Positions 34,886 to 46,760 are shown, numbered from the stretch's first letter. The stretch: DNA of 64,000 bases from Humibacillus sp. DSM 29435 (GCF_001758225.1 NZ_MAST01000005.1:1-64000); one strand, 5' to 3'. The notes: generated by a model not told the origin, from the sequence alone. Numbers and translations are program-made.

Positions 34886-35554
34886 TCAGCGGGAGGGCAG
34901 ACCGTTGATGACGGCCTCGGCCACTTCCTTCATGCCCAGGCGCCGATCCATCGCCGTCTTCTGGATCCAGCGGAACGCGTCGGCCTCGTTGAGCTTGAGC
35001 TGGCTCATCAGCACGCCCTTGGCGCGGTCGACGAGCTTGCGCGTCTCGAGCCGCTCGCCCAGGTCGGCGATCTCGGACTCGAGGGCCTTGAGCTCCTGCC
35101 AGCGCGAGTGGGCGATGTCGATGGCCGGTCGCAGGTCGTCGGCGGTGAAGGGTTTGACGACGTAGGCCATGACGCCGGCGTCACGGGCGCGCTCGACGAG
35201 CTCGGTCTGTGAGAAAGCGGTCAGCATGATGACCGGGCACTGCTTCGTCTCGTGCAGCTGCTCGGCGGCCGAGAGGCCGTCGAGGATCGGCATCTTGACG
35301 TCCATGATGACGAGGTCGGGCTTCAGCTCCTTGGCCAGAGCCACCGCCTGCTCACCGTTGCTCGCCTGCCCCACGACGTCGTAGCCGAGCTCGCCGAGCA
35401 TCTCGACGAGGTCGAGCCGAATCAGCGTCTCGTCCTCGGCGACAAGGATGCGCGTAGCCCCCGGTGTGGGCGCTTCCACCTCGGCAGCAAGGTGCGTGCT
35501 CGCATTGGTCTCGGCCGAAGGCGTCGATGCCGTTGTCGTCTCGTCGGTGCTCAC
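34886..35554 (-). CDS. pdtaR: response regulator with ANTAR RNA-binding domain, PdtaR-like
   Basis: A 222-aa two-component antiterminator. Receiver domain about 35-150 with acidic pocket AEDE, phosphoacceptor in [10 protein letters not shown] and lysine in VVKPF. The C-terminal ANTAR domain ([20 protein letters not shown], then [18 protein letters not shown]) binds dual-hexaloop RNAs to prevent termination. It matches M. tuberculosis Rv1626 (PdtaR), whose kinase PdtaS is encoded elsewhere. The N-terminal 33 residues are Thr/Ala/Glu-rich and disordered. GTG 35554 lies 6 nt after TAGTCT; leaderless. Confidence 0.92.
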   Translation of the reverse strand: MSTDETTTASTPSAETNASTHLAAEVEAPTPGATRILVAEDETLIRLDLVEMLGELGYDVVGQASNGEQAVALAKELKPDLVIMDVKMPILDGLSAAEQLHETKQCPVIMLTAFSQTELVERARDAGVMAYVVKPFTADDLRPAIDIAHSRWQELKALESEIADLGERLETRKLVDRAKGVLMSQLKLNEADAFRWIQKTAMDRRLGMKEVAEAVINGLPSR

Positions 35555-35560
35555 GGGCCA

Positions 35561-35566
35561 AGACTA
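35561..35566 (-). promoter_or_regulatory. -10 element of pdtaR
   Basis: TAGTCT, 6 nt, then GTG 35554; no Shine-Dalgarno. It lies between the tRNA-Leu gene and pdtaR, so pdtaR need not depend on tRNA transcription. Confidence 0.4.
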
Positions 35567-35621
35567 GCGGGATCACCGTTTCCGGCACGTTTCGGGCTCG
35601 TCAACGGGCGACCGAGATCGG

Positions 35622-35704
<83 letters not shown>

Positions 35705-35797
35705 AGGAGTGCCGCGCCAGCATACCTACCCGAGCCCGAAAGCTCAGAACGCGCCTCTCCACCCGTAGAGAGCTCGGTCGATCCTCAGACCTTGGCC

Positions 35798-37255
35798 TCA
35801 GCCGGTGACCTCTTCGGGACGGTAGGCCGGCGCCGCCCGGTTCACGGCATCCCCCATGCGGTGCACCCGCAACGCGTTCGTCGAACCGGGCAGCCCGGGA
35901 GGCGAACCCGCGACGATCATGACGAGGTCGCCCTCCACCGATCGACCCTCGGGCAGCAGCTTGACGTCGACCTGGATGGCGAACTGGTCGGTGTGGTGCA
36001 TGCGCGGCACCAGGAAGGTCTCGATGCCCCACACGAGGGCCAGACGTGAGCGGGTGCGCGGGTCGGAGGTGAAGACGAGCATCGGCAGCCGCGGCCGCAC
36101 GCGCGCCATCCGCTGCGCCGAGTCGCCGGTCTCGCTGAACACGATGAGAAACTTCGCCCCGATGGTCTCGCCGACCTCGACCGCGGCCTTGGTGACTGCG
36201 CCGCCGACCGTGGACGGCTTCGCGGTGAGGCGCGCGATGAGGTCGTAGCCGTGCTCCTCGGTGCTCTCGATGATGCGCGCCATCGTCTGCACCGTCTGGA
36301 TCGGCCAAGCCCCCACCGACGTCTCTCCCGAGAGCATCAGCGCGTCGGCGCCGTCGAGAACGGCGTTGGCGGCATCCGAGGCCTCGGCGCGGGTGGGCCG
36401 CGCGTTCTCGATCATCGACTCGAGCACCTGCGTGGCCACGATGACCGGCTTGGCGTTGCGACGGGCCATCTCGATAGCCCGCTTCTGCACGAGCGGCACC
36501 TCCTCGAGCGGCATCTCGACCCCGAGGTCGCCGCGGGCCACCATGATTCCGTCGAAGGCCAGCACGATCTCGAGCAGGTTGGCGACGGCCTGCGGCTTCT
36601 CGATCTTGGCGATGACCGGTACCCGCGTGCCGAACTCGTCCATGATGGCGTGCACGTCGTCGATGTCTGCGGCGTTGCGCACGAACGACAACGCGATCAT
36701 GTCGGCGCCGAGCTTCATGGCGAAACGCAGGTCGTCGATGTCCTTCTCGGACAGGGCAGGCACGCTCACGGCGACGCCCGGCAGGTTGATGCCCTTGTTG
36801 TTCGACACGACGCCGCCGATGACGGTCTCGGTGACGACGTCAGTCTCGGTCACGTCGACAGCACGCAGCATGACCTTTCCGTCGTCGATGAGCAGCACGT
36901 CTCCGGGGCGCACATCACCGGGCAGACCAGCGTAGGTGGTGCCGACCTCGGTCTCGTCTCCGTCGACATCTCGGGTCGTGATGATGAACCGCTGCCCGGC
37001 AGCGAGCGTGATCGGGCCGCCTCGAAACCTCGCGGTGCGGATCTTCGGCCCCTGCAGGTCGACGAGGATGCCCACCGCGCGACCCGACTCGTCACTGGCG
37101 CGGCGCACGTCGTTGTAGACCTGCTCATGAACGGCGTGCTCGCCGTGCGAGAGGTTGAGACGGGCGACGTCCATACCCGCATCGACCAGCCCCTTCAGCT
37201 GTTCGTAGGAGGAGGTCTGGGGTCCGATCGTGCAGACGATCTTGGCTCGACGCAT
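35798..37255 (-). CDS. pyk: pyruvate kinase
   Basis: Final glycolytic enzyme: phosphoenolpyruvate + ADP gives pyruvate + ATP. 485 aa, usual length. Visible are RRAKIVCTIGPQTSSYEQLK, the catalytic region VIAKIEKPQAVANL (active-site Lys), MVARGDLGVEMPLE (Mg2+/substrate), IVATQVLESMIENARPTRAE and the C-terminal allosteric domain. ATG 37255 lies 6 nt after TAAGGT with GTGACT about 16 bp further up; leaderless. Monocistronic upstream of tRNA-Leu on the same strand. Confidence 0.97.
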   Translation of the reverse strand: MRRAKIVCTIGPQTSSYEQLKGLVDAGMDVARLNLSHGEHAVHEQVYNDVRRASDESGRAVGILVDLQGPKIRTARFRGGPITLAAGQRFIITTRDVDGDETEVGTTYAGLPGDVRPGDVLLIDDGKVMLRAVDVTETDVVTETVIGGVVSNNKGINLPGVAVSVPALSEKDIDDLRFAMKLGADMIALSFVRNAADIDDVHAIMDEFGTRVPVIAKIEKPQAVANLLEIVLAFDGIMVARGDLGVEMPLEEVPLVQKRAIEMARRNAKPVIVATQVLESMIENARPTRAEASDAANAVLDGADALMLSGETSVGAWPIQTVQTMARIIESTEEHGYDLIARLTAKPSTVGGAVTKAAVEVGETIGAKFLIVFSETGDSAQRMARVRPRLPMLVFTSDPRTRSRLALVWGIETFLVPRMHHTDQFAIQVDVKLLPEGRSVEGDLVMIVAGSPPGLPGSTNALRVHRMGDAVNRAAPAYRPEEVTG

Positions 37256-37261
37256 GCTTCA

Positions 37262-37267
37262 ACCTTA
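37262..37267 (-). promoter_or_regulatory. -10 element of pyk
   Basis: TAAGGT, 6 nt, then ATG 37255. A possible -35 GTGACT lies 16 bp upstream. Leaderless layout. Confidence 0.45.
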
Positions 37268-37342
37268 GGTCTCGTGTGATGGCAGTCACCCACCGGCCTC
37301 GGTCAGGCCACGGCAGGCAACCGGCCTGGTGGGTAGTCGGGT

Positions 37343-38800
37343 TCAGACCGTGAGCGGACGGTCGGTGGGGCCGATCGGCCGCGGCAGCGAGCTCGACCCG
37401 GTGAGCCAGGCGTCGACCCCCGCCGCCGCGGCGCGGCCTTCGGCGATGGCCCAGACGATGAGCGACTGACCCCGGCCCACGTCGCCGGCGACGAACACCC
37501 CGGGCACGCTCGACATGAAGCTCTGGTCGCGCCGCACGTTGCTGCGCTCGTCGAGCTCGACCCCGAGCTGTTCGACGACTCCCGGCCCCTCCGGCCCGAG
37601 GAAGCCCATCGCGAAGAGCACGAGCTGAGCGGGGATGACCCGTTCGGTGCCCTCCTTGCCACTCGGTCGCCCGTCGACGAGCTCGACCTCGGTGATGCGC
37701 AGGGCCGCCACGTGGCCGTCGTCGTCGCCGACGAACTCGGTCGTGCTCACGGCATAGAGCCGCTCGCCGCCCTCCTCGTGGGCGCTCGCGACGCGGTAGA
37801 GCATCGGGTAGGTGGGCCACGGCTGGCTCCCCGGCCGGTCCTCCCCCGGCTGCGGCATGATCTCGAGGCTGGTCACCGAGCGGGCGCCCTGGCGATGTGA
37901 GGTGCCGAGGCAGTCGGCCCCGGTGTCGCCGCCGCCGATGATGACGACGTCCTTGCCCGTGGCGAGAATCTGGTTCTCGACCTCCTGCCCGAGCGCAGCC
38001 CGGTTGCCCTGCGGCAAGAACTCCATCGCCTGGTGGATGCCGCTCAGCTCGCGACCGGGGGCCGCGAGGTCGCGAGGCACGGTGGAGCCGAGCGCCAGCA
38101 CCACCGCGTCGTAGCGGTCGCGCAGCTGACGGCCGGTGACGTCAGCGCCCACGTTGACACCGGTGCGGAACCGGGTTCCCTCGGCCTTCATCTGGTCGAG
38201 CCGCCGGTCGAGCACGGCCTTCTCCATCTTGAACTCCGGGATGCCGTAGCGCAGCAGCCCGCCGGGTCGGTCGGCCCGCTCGAAGACGGCGACGGTGTGC
38301 CCGGCGCGGGTCAGCTGCTGAGCCGCCGCCAGACCGGCCGGACCGGACCCGACGACGGCCACCGTCTTGCCCGAGAGCCGTTCGGGTGGCAGGGGTTTGA
38401 CGAGGCCGTTCGCAAACGCCCGGTCGATGGTCGTGACCTCGATCTGCTTGATCGTGACGGCCGGCTGGTTGATGCCGAGCACGCACGCGGTCTCACACGG
38501 AGCCGGGCACAGCCGGCCGGTGAACTCCGGGAAGTTGTTCGTGGCGTGCAACCGCTCGATGGCGTCCTCCCAGTCGCCCTTCCAGGCGTGGGTGTTCCAT
38601 TCGGGGATGAGGTTGCCCAGGGGGCAGCCGGCGTGACAGAACGGGATGCCGCAGTCCATGCAGCGACCAGCCTGGCGCTGCAGCTCGGTGACCTGCTGCT
38701 CCTCGTAGACCTCTTTCCAGTCCCTGATGCGCACGGGTACCGGCCTGCGCGCCGGGAGCTCGCGCTTTCGGGTGTTGAGAAAGCCTTGGGGATCAGCCAC
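37343..38800 (-). CDS. gltD: glutamate synthase small (beta) subunit
   Basis: A 485-aa NADPH-oxidising subunit of glutamate synthase (GOGAT), passing electrons through FAD and Fe-S clusters to GltB. Cysteine clusters for [4Fe-4S] centres: [17 protein letters not shown] and [16 protein letters not shown]-binding [13 protein letters not shown] and NADPH-binding [13 protein letters not shown] follow. GTG 38800 overlaps the gltB stop by 8 bp, so the two are translationally coupled in the right order for a 1:1 complex. Confidence 0.96.
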   Translation of the reverse strand: MADPQGFLNTRKRELPARRPVPVRIRDWKEVYEEQQVTELQRQAGRCMDCGIPFCHAGCPLGNLIPEWNTHAWKGDWEDAIERLHATNNFPEFTGRLCPAPCETACVLGINQPAVTIKQIEVTTIDRAFANGLVKPLPPERLSGKTVAVVGSGPAGLAAAQQLTRAGHTVAVFERADRPGGLLRYGIPEFKMEKAVLDRRLDQMKAEGTRFRTGVNVGADVTGRQLRDRYDAVVLALGSTVPRDLAAPGRELSGIHQAMEFLPQGNRAALGQEVENQILATGKDVVIIGGGDTGADCLGTSHRQGARSVTSLEIMPQPGEDRPGSQPWPTYPMLYRVASAHEEGGERLYAVSTTEFVGDDDGHVAALRITEVELVDGRPSGKEGTERVIPAQLVLFAMGFLGPEGPGVVEQLGVELDERSNVRRDQSFMSSVPGVFVAGDVGRGQSLIVWAIAEGRAAAAGVDAWLTGSSSLPRPIGPTDRPLTV

Positions 38801-41800
38801 GGGAAGCCTCCATGATCCGGTTCCACACCACGGTGCCGTCGGGGTCGAGCCCCTCCTGCTCTGCCTGGGCCCGCACGTCGAGCACCCGCTGGTAGATGCG
38901 AGGCAGCACGAGCGTGAAGCGTTCGCGCGCTGACTCCCAGTCGGCCAGCAGGGCGCCGGCCACCGATGAGTCGGTCCACCTGACGTGCGCCTCGAGCAGC
39001 TGCCGCAGGGCGGTCTCGTCGTCGGGTCGCAGGCCCGAGAGGTCGACCATCTCGGTGTTGACGCGCTCAGGTCGCAGGTCGAGCACGTAGGCCACGCCCC
39101 CCGACATCCCGGCCGCGAAGTTGCGACCGACGGGGCCGAGCACGACGGCCGTGCCGCCGGTCATGTACTCGCAGCCGTGGTCGCCGACCCCTTCGACGAC
39201 GGCGCTGGCTCCGGAGTTGCGCACGCAGAACCGTTCACCGACCAGGCCTCGCAGGAACAGCTCGCCTGCCGTGGCGCCGTAGCCGATGACGTTGCCGGCG
39301 ATGACGTTCTTCTCGGCGACGAGACGCGCCAGATGGTGAGGACGAACGGTCACGCGCCCGCCGGACAGACCCTTGCCGACGTAGTCGTTGGCGTCACCCT
39401 CGAGCCGGAGCGTGACACCGGCGGGAAGGAAGGCGCCGAACGACTGACCACCGGAGCCCGTCATCGACACCTCGATGGTGTTGTCGGCCAGTCCGTCGGG
39501 GTGGGCCTTGGTGACGTGGTGCCCAAGCATGGTGCCGACGGTGCGGTTGACGTTGCGCACGGCGATCTCGGTTCGCACCGGCTCGCCGCTCTCGATGGCC
39601 GGCAGCGCCCGTGTGAGCAGCTCATTGTCGAGAGCCTTCTCGAGCGCGTGGTCCTGCCCGGTCGACTGGTAGAGCGTGCCGCCGGTGGGGTTGTCGGCCA
39701 CGGTGAGGATGGGTGACAGGTCGAGCCCGGACGCCTTCCAGTGCGCAATGGCCTTCTCGAGGTCGAGGCTGTCGACCTGCCCTACGGCATCCTGGATGGA
39801 GCGGAAGCCCATGGCGGCCAGGTGCTCACGAACCTCCTCCGCGATGTACTCGAAGAAGGTCTCGACGAACTCGGGCCGACCCGAGAACCGCGCCCGCAGC
39901 TCGGGGTTCTGGGTGGCGATACCGACGGGGCAGGTGTCGAGGTGGCAGACCCGCATCATGATGCAGCCCGACACCACGAGAGGGGCGGTGGCGAAGCCGA
40001 ACTCCTCCGCGCCGAGCAGGGCGGCCACGACGACGTCACGCCCGGTCTTCAGCTGGCCGTCGACCTGCACCACGATGCGGTCGCGCAGACCGTTGAGCAC
40101 GAGGGTCTGCTGCGCCTCGGCCAGCCCGAGCTCCCAGGGGGCTCCGGCGTGCTTGAGCGAGGTCAGCGGTGAGGCCCCGGTGCCGCCGTCGTGACCCGAG
40201 ATGAGCACGACGTCGGCGTGCGCCTTGGACACGCCGGCCGCCACGGTGCCGACCCCGACCTCGGAGACGAGCTTGACGTGGATGCGAGCCGCCGGGTTGG
40301 CGTTCTTGAGGTCGTGGATCAGCTGGGCGAGATCTTCGATGGAGTAGATGTCGTGGTGCGGCGGCGGCGAGATGAGCCCGACCCCAGGTGTCGAGTGACG
40401 GGTCTTCGCCACCCACGGGTACACCTTGTGACCGGGCAGCTGGCCGCCCTCGCCGGGCTTGGCCCCCTGCGCCATCTTGATCTGGATGTCGTCGGAGTGC
40501 GTGAGGTAGAGACTCGTCACCCCGAAGCGGCCCGACGCGACCTGCTTGACGGCAGAACGCCGTTCGGGGTCGAGCAGCCGGTCTCGGTCTTCGCCGCCCT
40601 CGCCCGTGTTCGAGCGCGCGCCGAGGTGGTTCATGGCGACCGCGAGCGTCTCGTGGGCCTCCTGAGAGATCGAGCCGTAGCTCATTGCCCCGGTGCTGAA
40701 GCGCCGAACGATCTCGCTGACCGGTTCGACCTCGTCGATCGGCACTGGGAGCCGGCCCGTCACTCCGGTGGCCTTGAAGCCCATGAGCCCCCGCAGCGTC
40801 ATCAGGCGCGAGGTCTGGTCGTCGATGCGCTGGGTGTACTGCTTGAACACGTCGTAGCGGCGCGCCCGGGTGGAGTGCTGCAGACGGAAGACCGTGTCGG
40901 GGTCGAACAGGTGCGGCTCACCCTCGCGGCGCCACTGGTACTCGCCGCCGACGTCGAGCACGCGGTGCGGCTGCTGCACCCCTTCGGGAGGGTAGGCCCT
41001 CGCGTGGCGTTCGAACGTCTCGCGGGCGATCACGTCGAGCCCGACGCCGCCGAGCTGCGAGACGGTGCCGGTGAAGTAGGTGTCGACCAGGTCCTGTGAG
41101 AGCCCGATGGCCTCGAACACCTGCGCCCCACGGTAGGAGGCGACGGTGGAGATGCCCATCTTCGACATCACCTTCAGCACCCCCTTGCCGAGGGCCTTGA
41201 TGAGGTTGGCCACGGCCTTCTCGGGCTCGACCCCCTCGATCTGACCCGAGCGCACGAGGTCTTCGACACTCTCCATGGCGAGGTAGGGGTTGACCGCGGC
41301 CGCCCCGAAGCCGATGAGCAGCGCCGCGTGGTGCACCTCGCGCACGTCGCCGGCCTCGACGAGCAGCCCCACCTGGGTACGCGTCTTCTCGCGGATGAGG
41401 TGGTGGTGCACGGCTGCGGTCAGCAGCAGCGACGGGATGGGGGCAAGATCACGCCCGGAGTCGCGGTCGGAGAGCACGACGAAGCGCGCACCGCGCCGGA
41501 TGGCCTGGCTCACCTCGGCGAAGATCTCGTCGAGGCGCTCACGCATGGCTTGCGCGCCGCCGGTGACATCGTAGAGGCCGCGCACGACGTGCGTGGCGTA
41601 ACCGGGCAGGTCTCCGTCGGCGTTGATGTGCACGATCTTGGCCAGCTCGTCGTTGTCGAGCACGGGGAAGTCGAGCACGAGCTGACGGGCGTGCGCCGGA
41701 GAGGCGGACAGCACATTGCCCTCGGGGCCCATGAAGGTGCCGAGCGAGGTGACCAGCTCTTCGCGGATGGCATCGAGCGGGGGGTTGGTGACCTGCGCGA

Positions 41801-43346
41801 AGAGCTGGGTGAAGTAGTCGAAGAGCAGCCGGGGGCGCGTGGAGAGCACGGCGATCGGGGTGTCGGTGCCCATGGAGCCGAGCGCCTCGGCGCCGGCCTT
41901 GGCCATCGGCGTGAGCAGGATGCGCAGGTCTTCGGTGGTGTAGCCGAAGGTCTGTTGGCGTCGCACCACCGAGGAGGCCGTGTGCACGATGTGCTCGCGC
42001 TCGGGAAGGTTTTCGAGCCGGATCAGGCCGGCGTGCAGCCAGTCTCGGTAGGGCTTCGCGGCCGCGAGCTGGGTCTTGATCTCCTCGTCGCCGACGATGC
42101 GCCCGTGCTCGGTGTCGACGAGGAACATCTTTCCGGGTTGGAGGCGCCCACGCTGCACGACGGATGCCGGGTCGAGCTCGAGCACCCCCGACTCCGACGC
42201 CAGCACGACCAGCCCGTCGTCGGTGACCGAGTACCGGCCGGGGCGCAGGCCGTTGCGGTCGAGCACCGCCCCGACCAGCGTGCCGTCGGTGAACACGACG
42301 TTGGCGGGGCCGTCCCAGGGCTCCATGAAGGTCGAGTGGAACTCGTAGAACGCCCGACGGGCCGGGTCCATCGTCTCGTGGTTCTCCCAGGCCTCGGGAA
42401 TCATCATGAGCACGGCGTGGGGCAGTGAGCGACCGCCGAGGTGCAGCAGCTCGAGCACCTCGTCGAAGCTGGCTGAGTCGCTCGCCTCGGGGGTGCAGAT
42501 GGGGAAGAGCCGCTCGAGGTCGCCCGGGATGATGTCGGAGGTGATGAGGCTCTCGCGGGCGCTCATCCAGTTGCGGTTGCCCTTGACCGTGTTGATCTCG
42601 CCGTTGTGCGCGATCAGGCGGTACGGGTGCGCGAGCGGCCACGACGGAAAGGTGTTCGTCGAGAAGCGGGAGTGCACGAGGGCGAGCTCGGTGGCGTAGA
42701 GGGGGTCGGACAGGTCGGGAAAGAAGGGCTCGAGCTGACCGGTGGTCAGCATGCCCTTGTAGACGATGGTGCGCGAGCTGAGCGAGGCGAAGTAGACCTC
42801 GGCCTCCCGCTCGGCCCGCTTGCGCAGGCAGAAGGCCAGCCGGTCGAGACCGAGCGCGACCTGGCGGCCGATGGCGCTTCGGACGAAGAGCTGCTCGAAG
42901 GCAGGCATGCAGGCGCGCGCGGCCGCCCCGATCAGCTCAGCGTCGACGGGCACCTCGCGCCAACCGAGCACCTTGAGGTTCTCGGAGACGGCGATCGTCT
43001 CGATGCGGGTCTTGGCGGCAGCCCGCTCGTCGGGATCGGTCGGCAGGAAGGCGATACCCGCGGCGTACGCTCCACTGTTCGGCAGGGCGAAGGGCACGTT
43101 GGCCGCGAAGAACTCGTCAGGGATCTGCGTGAGGATGCCGGCCCCGTCACCAACATGCGGGTCTGCGCCGGTGGCACCTCGGTGGTCGAGGTTGCGCAGC
43201 GCGGTCAGGGCGTGGTCGACGATGTCGTGGCCCGCCGTGCCCCGCATCGTCGCGATGAGGGCGACCCCGCAGGCGTCGTGCTCGAACTCTCGACGATAGA
43301 GGCCGGAGTTCTCCGGATGGGCGCTGAATCGGGTGTGCGGCGACAT
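38793..43346 (-). CDS. gltB: glutamate synthase large (alpha) subunit
   Basis: 1517 aa. Makes two glutamates from glutamine, 2-oxoglutarate and NADPH with GltD. The N-terminal amidotransferase nucleophile is Cys26 in [10 protein letters not shown]; the preceding 25 residues are the propeptide to be removed. The middle FMN domain and the [3Fe-4S] cluster CHLDTCPVG are present ([20 protein letters not shown]), as is the C-terminal beta-helix domain ([20 protein letters not shown]). ATG 43346 has AAGGA 8 nt upstream; GTG 43352 is the alternative. A GTGAGACGTCAC palindrome upstream may be regulatory. Confidence 0.97.
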   Translation of the reverse strand: MSPHTRFSAHPENSGLYRREFEHDACGVALIATMRGTAGHDIVDHALTALRNLDHRGATGADPHVGDGAGILTQIPDEFFAANVPFALPNSGAYAAGIAFLPTDPDERAAAKTRIETIAVSENLKVLGWREVPVDAELIGAAARACMPAFEQLFVRSAIGRQVALGLDRLAFCLRKRAEREAEVYFASLSSRTIVYKGMLTTGQLEPFFPDLSDPLYATELALVHSRFSTNTFPSWPLAHPYRLIAHNGEINTVKGNRNWMSARESLITSDIIPGDLERLFPICTPEASDSASFDEVLELLHLGGRSLPHAVLMMIPEAWENHETMDPARRAFYEFHSTFMEPWDGPANVVFTDGTLVGAVLDRNGLRPGRYSVTDDGLVVLASESGVLELDPASVVQRGRLQPGKMFLVDTEHGRIVGDEEIKTQLAAAKPYRDWLHAGLIRLENLPEREHIVHTASSVVRRQQTFGYTTEDLRILLTPMAKAGAEALGSMGTDTPIAVLSTRPRLLFDYFTQLFAQVTNPPLDAIREELVTSLGTFMGPEGNVLSASPAHARQLVLDFPVLDNDELAKIVHINADGDLPGYATHVVRGLYDVTGGAQAMRERLDEIFAEVSQAIRRGARFVVLSDRDSGRDLAPIPSLLLTAAVHHHLIREKTRTQVGLLVEAGDVREVHHAALLIGFGAAAVNPYLAMESVEDLVRSGQIEGVEPEKAVANLIKALGKGVLKVMSKMGISTVASYRGAQVFEAIGLSQDLVDTYFTGTVSQLGGVGLDVIARETFERHARAYPPEGVQQPHRVLDVGGEYQWRREGEPHLFDPDTVFRLQHSTRARRYDVFKQYTQRIDDQTSRLMTLRGLMGFKATGVTGRLPVPIDEVEPVSEIVRRFSTGAMSYGSISQEAHETLAVAMNHLGARSNTGEGGEDRDRLLDPERRSAVKQVASGRFGVTSLYLTHSDDIQIKMAQGAKPGEGGQLPGHKVYPWVAKTRHSTPGVGLISPPPHHDIYSIEDLAQLIHDLKNANPAARIHVKLVSEVGVGTVAAGVSKAHADVVLISGHDGGTGASPLTSLKHAGAPWELGLAEAQQTLVLNGLRDRIVVQVDGQLKTGRDVVVAALLGAEEFGFATAPLVVSGCIMMRVCHLDTCPVGIATQNPELRARFSGRPEFVETFFEYIAEEVREHLAAMGFRSIQDAVGQVDSLDLEKAIAHWKASGLDLSPILTVADNPTGGTLYQSTGQDHALEKALDNELLTRALPAIESGEPVRTEIAVRNVNRTVGTMLGHHVTKAHPDGLADNTIEVSMTGSGGQSFGAFLPAGVTLRLEGDANDYVGKGLSGGRVTVRPHHLARLVAEKNVIAGNVIGYGATAGELFLRGLVGERFCVRNSGASAVVEGVGDHGCEYMTGGTAVVLGPVGRNFAAGMSGGVAYVLDLRPERVNTEMVDLSGLRPDDETALRQLLEAHVRWTDSSVAGALLADWESARERFTLVLPRIYQRVLDVRAQAEQEGLDPDGTVVWNRIMEASRG

Positions 43347-43480
43347 CTTCACCGTCCTTGCTGATGGGGCCGTTGAGGCTCCCTGACGAAGGGCGTGTGG
43401 GCAGCACTGACCACAGGCGTTGACGACATTTTATCCGAGGGCAGCCTCGTCCTACCTGTTGATACGGCGGATTCCGAGAT

Positions 43481-43492
43481 GTGAGACGTCAC
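43481..43492. promoter_or_regulatory. inverted repeat upstream of gltB
   Basis: GTGAGACGTCAC (4-bp arms GTGA/TCAC) lies in the 179-bp gap between gltB and lgt. On the gltB strand, GGATAAAAT (near 43433) could be a -10. The regulator is unknown. Confidence 0.3.
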
Positions 43493-43525
43493 GCTCAGAC
43501 CGTGCCCGTCACCGGCGCTGGAGCG

Positions 43526-44587
43526 CTACGAGCTGGGGGCCCGCTCCGGGCGCGACGAGGCGCTGTCGTCAGGGCTGTCGTCAGCGCTGTCGTGAGGGTG
43601 GTCGTCAAGGTGGTCGCCGGCCTCGGCGTCATCGCCCTGCTCCACCTCGTCAGACTCGTCAGCGACCGCCGGGCCGGGCCGAGACTCGCCGGCCGGCTCG
43701 GGCACCGGGACGGGAGCCATCCGGGCGAAGCGGAACCACATCCACACCCCGAAGAGGAAGACCAGGATCGAGACCCAGGTATTGACCCGCTGGCCGAGAA
43801 TGTAGTTCGCCGAGTCGCTGCGCATGTTCTCGATGACGATGCGCCCGACCGGGTAGCCCATGACGTACCCGGCGAAGACCTGCCCCGGCTTGAGGCTGAA
43901 CCGGCGACCGAGCCAGAGCAGCACGGCCGCGAGCAGGAGGCACCACAGGGCCTCATAGAGGAAGGTGGGGTGGAAGTAGCCCTTGACGATGGGGTTGCCT
44001 GCGCTGTCGAGCAGGGCCCGGCCGGCGGAGGGGTCCCAGTCGTAGATCTTCAGCTTCCACGGCAGGTCGGTCGGGGCGCCGTAGATCTCGTTGTTGAACC
44101 AGTTGCCGAAGCGGCCCATCGCTTGGGCAATGGCCAGGCCGGGGGCTGCGGCGTCGACGAAGTCGCGAAAGCTCACGTCGTTCTTGCGGCAGCCGATCCA
44201 CGCTCCGACGGCCCCGAGCATGACGGCGCCCCAGATGCCGAGGCCGCCCTCGTAGATGGCGAAGGCCCGCCAGGGGTGGCCACCCTCGCCGAAGTAGGGC
44301 TGTGGCGTGGTGATCAGGTGGTAGATCCGCCCGCCGACGATCCCGAACGGGACGGCCCAGGCGGAGATGTCGATGGCGATGCCGGGCCGGTAGCCACGGC
44401 GGGTGAGCCGGCGCCCGGTGAGCCAGACCGCGACGACGATGCCGGCGAGAATGCAGAGTGCGTAGCCGCGGATCGGTAGCGGTCCCAGGTGCCAGACCCC
44501 CACCGACGGCGACGGGATCTCGGCGGGGAGCGCGGCCGTCAGGTTCGACAACGCCGTCGAGAGGGGGATGCCGCTGAGCGCGCTCAC
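43526..44587 (-). CDS. lgt: prolipoprotein diacylglyceryl transferase
   Basis: A 353-aa membrane enzyme that transfers diacylglycerol from phosphatidylglycerol to the lipobox cysteine of prolipoproteins, first step of lipoprotein maturation. Seven helices; signature IAQAMGRFGNWFNNEIYG, plus VGGRIYHLIT and HPTFLYEALW. The C-terminal 75 residues form an acidic Asp/Ser-repeat cytoplasmic tail (DDHPHDSADDSPDDSASS), common in actinobacterial Lgt. GTG 44587 overlaps the trpA stop (GTGA), so lgt ends the trp operon. This window also encodes lipoproteins (LivK, UgpB, CapA-like) for it to modify. Confidence 0.95.
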   Translation of the reverse strand: MSALSGIPLSTALSNLTAALPAEIPSPSVGVWHLGPLPIRGYALCILAGIVVAVWLTGRRLTRRGYRPGIAIDISAWAVPFGIVGGRIYHLITTPQPYFGEGGHPWRAFAIYEGGLGIWGAVMLGAVGAWIGCRKNDVSFRDFVDAAAPGLAIAQAMGRFGNWFNNEIYGAPTDLPWKLKIYDWDPSAGRALLDSAGNPIVKGYFHPTFLYEALWCLLLAAVLLWLGRRFSLKPGQVFAGYVMGYPVGRIVIENMRSDSANYILGQRVNTWVSILVFLFGVWMWFRFARMAPVPVPEPAGESRPGPAVADESDEVEQGDDAEAGDHLDDHPHDSADDSPDDSASSRPERAPSS

Positions 44588-45384
44588 GACCGGCCCCGGC
44601 GGACCCCGGCGGCGAGGTCACGAGCCAGGGCTCCCAGGGCCACGAGCCCCTCGTCGGGGGTGGACGCCTCGGTGAGGCAGCGCACCAGCGCCGACCCGAC
44701 GATGACGCCGTCGGCGTAGCGTCCGACCTCCGCGGCCTGGTCGCCGGTCGACACGCCCACCCCGACACAGACCGGGAGGTCGGTGTGCTCGCGCGTACGC
44801 GAGACGAGCGCAGCGGCGGCCTCCCCGACGCTCGCACGGGCGCCGGTGACGCCCATCACCGCGGTGGCGTAGACGAAGCCCCGGCACTGCGCCGTGACGG
44901 CCGCCAGCCGTTCGGCCGTCGAGCTGGGCGCGACGAGGAAGACCTTGTCGAGATCGTGGCTGTCAGCGGCCGAGATCCAGTCACCGGCCTCGTCAGGGAT
45001 CAGGTCAGGGGTGATCAGCCCGGCGCCCCCGGCCGCCGCGAGGTCGGCGGCGAACCGCTCGACGCCGTAGCGCAGCACCGGGTTCCAGTAGGTCATGACG
45101 AGGGCGCCGGCCCCCGCGCCGGAGACCGCCTCGGCGGCGGTGAAGATGTCGGAGAGGTGCACGCCGCCCGCGAGCGCCCGCACGGCAGCATCCTGGATGA
45201 CCGGGCCGTCCATGACGGGATCGCTGTAGGGCACGCCGATCTCGACGATGTCGACGCCGGCGTCGATGAGCACCCGCATGGCCGCGATCGAGCCCTCGAC
45301 GCTCGGGAAGCCGACGGGCAGGTAGCCGATGAGGGCCGCACGGCCCTCCTCGCGGCACTTCGCCAGAACGGGGGCGATGCTCAT
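44584..45384 (-). CDS. trpA: tryptophan synthase alpha subunit
   Basis: 266-aa TIM barrel that cleaves indole-3-glycerol phosphate to indole and glyceraldehyde-3-phosphate; indole is channelled to TrpB. Catalytic acid in [20 protein letters not shown] (Glu, then Asp in the D-P loop), [16 protein letters not shown] and the phosphate-binding [13 protein letters not shown]. The start overlaps the trpB stop (ATGA). Confidence 0.97.
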   Translation of the reverse strand: MSIAPVLAKCREEGRAALIGYLPVGFPSVEGSIAAMRVLIDAGVDIVEIGVPYSDPVMDGPVIQDAAVRALAGGVHLSDIFTAAEAVSGAGAGALVMTYWNPVLRYGVERFAADLAAAGGAGLITPDLIPDEAGDWISAADSHDLDKVFLVAPSSTAERLAAVTAQCRGFVYATAVMGVTGARASVGEAAAALVSRTREHTDLPVCVGVGVSTGDQAAEVGRYADGVIVGSALVRCLTEASTPDEGLVALGALARDLAAGVRRGRS

Positions 45385-46760
45385 TGCTGCTCCCCCAGGC
45401 CCTTGGCGTCACGGTTGCCCGGCAATCGCTCGGCTCCCGCCGCGGTGTGCTCAGCGGTGTGCTCAGCGGTGTGCTCAGCATGTTCGGTGTCGTTGCTGTC
45501 GCTGCTGTCGCTGCTGTCGATGAGCCCGAACCACTCGGCGGCGGTGTGCACGTCCTTGTCACCTCGACCGGAGAGGTTGACGAGGATGACGGCCTCGGGC
45601 CCGAGCTCGCGGCCGAGCTTCATGGCCCCCGCGAGCGCGTGCGCGCTCTCGATGGCGGGCAGGATGCCCTCGGTGCGCGACAGCAGCGAGAAGGCCTCCA
45701 TCGCCTCGACGTCGGTGATCGGCCGGTACTCGGCCCGTCCCGACTCGAGCAGGAAGGCATGCTCGGGGCCGACGCTGGGGTAGTCGAGCCCCGCGGAGAC
45801 GCTGTGCGAGTCGATGGTCTGGCCGTCGGTGTCCTGCATGACGTAGGTGAACGCGCCGTGGAGCACTCCCGGGATGCCGGTGGCGAACCGCGCCGCGTGT
45901 TCGCCGGTCTCGACGCCCGCTCCCCCGGCCTCGAAGCCGACCAGGCGCACCGACGTGTCGTCGAGAAAACGGTGGAAGATGCCCATGGCGTTGGATCCTC
46001 CACCGACGCAGGCACACACGACGTCGGGGAGGCGCCCGACGAGGTCGAGCACCTGCTGGCGGGCCTCGACCCCGATGATGCGGTGGAAGTCGCGGACCAT
46101 CTCGGGGAAGGGGTGCGGGCCGGTCACCGTGCCCAGCACGTAGTGGGTGGTCGCGACGTTCGCGACCCAGTCGCGGAAGGCCTCGTTGACGGCATCCTTG
46201 AGCGTTTTGCTGCCGTGGTCGACGGGAACCACCTCGGCGCCGAGCAACCGCATTCTTGCCACGTTGAGCGCCTGGCGCTCGGTGTCCTTGCGCCCCATGT
46301 AGACGATGCACTCGAGGCCGAGCAGGGCGGCAGCGGTGGCCGTGGCCACCCCGTGCTGGCCGGCCCCGGTCTCGGCGATGACCCTGGTCTTGCCCATCCG
46401 CTTGGTGAGCAGGGCCTGCCCGAGCACGTTGTTGATCTTGTGTGAACCGGTGTGGTTGAGGTCTTCACGCTTGAGGATGATGCGGGCCCCGCCACAGTGC
46501 TCGGCGAAGCGCGGCACCTCGGTGATGATGCTGGGCCGGCCCGTGTAGGTCTTGTGCAGCCGTTCAAGCTCACCGATGAACTCGGGGTCGACGCACGCCT
46601 TGCGCCAGACCTCCTCGAGCTGTTCGAGAGCCGGGATGAGGGCTTCGGGCACGTAGCGTCCGCCGAACGCGCCGAACCGCCCGCGCGGCAGGTCGGGGCT
46701 CCCCGACAATGTGGTCGGCGGCGGCGTGGGGACGGGGGTCGGGCGGGGTTTCGCGGTCAT
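45381..46760 (-). CDS. trpB: tryptophan synthase beta subunit
   Basis: 459-aa PLP enzyme condensing indole with serine to tryptophan. PLP lysine in [22 protein letters not shown] and the phosphate-binding [10 protein letters not shown] are visible. The core is canonical, but the C-terminus has an extra repetitive tail of about 40 residues ([19 protein letters not shown]...), encoded by three 12-bp and three 9-bp tandem repeats. The N-terminus is proline-rich ([17 protein letters not shown]). The start overlaps the trpC stop (ATGA). Confidence 0.96.
   Translation of the reverse strand: MTAKPRPTPVPTPPPTTLSGSPDLPRGRFGAFGGRYVPEALIPALEQLEEVWRKACVDPEFIGELERLHKTYTGRPSIITEVPRFAEHCGGARIILKREDLNHTGSHKINNVLGQALLTKRMGKTRVIAETGAGQHGVATATAAALLGLECIVYMGRKDTERQALNVARMRLLGAEVVPVDHGSKTLKDAVNEAFRDWVANVATTHYVLGTVTGPHPFPEMVRDFHRIIGVEARQQVLDLVGRLPDVVCACVGGGSNAMGIFHRFLDDTSVRLVGFEAGGAGVETGEHAARFATGIPGVLHGAFTYVMQDTDGQTIDSHSVSAGLDYPSVGPEHAFLLESGRAEYRPITDVEAMEAFSLLSRTEGILPAIESAHALAGAMKLGRELGPEAVILVNLSGRGDKDVHTAAEWFGLIDSSDSSDSNDTEHAEHTAEHTAEHTAAGAERLPGNRDAKGLGEQQ
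45442..45519. repeat. tandem repeats within trpB 3' end
   Basis: GCGGTGTGCTCA occurs three times perfectly at 45442-45477 (12-bp period). A 9-bp unit (C/T)TGCTGTCG occurs three times at 45493-45519. Both periods are multiples of three and keep frame, so copy number could vary without harming TrpB. Confidence 0.85.

Noticed and set aside
43347-43525. Riboswitch upstream of gltB
   Set aside because: No match to known riboswitch motifs; only a short inverted repeat and a possible -10.
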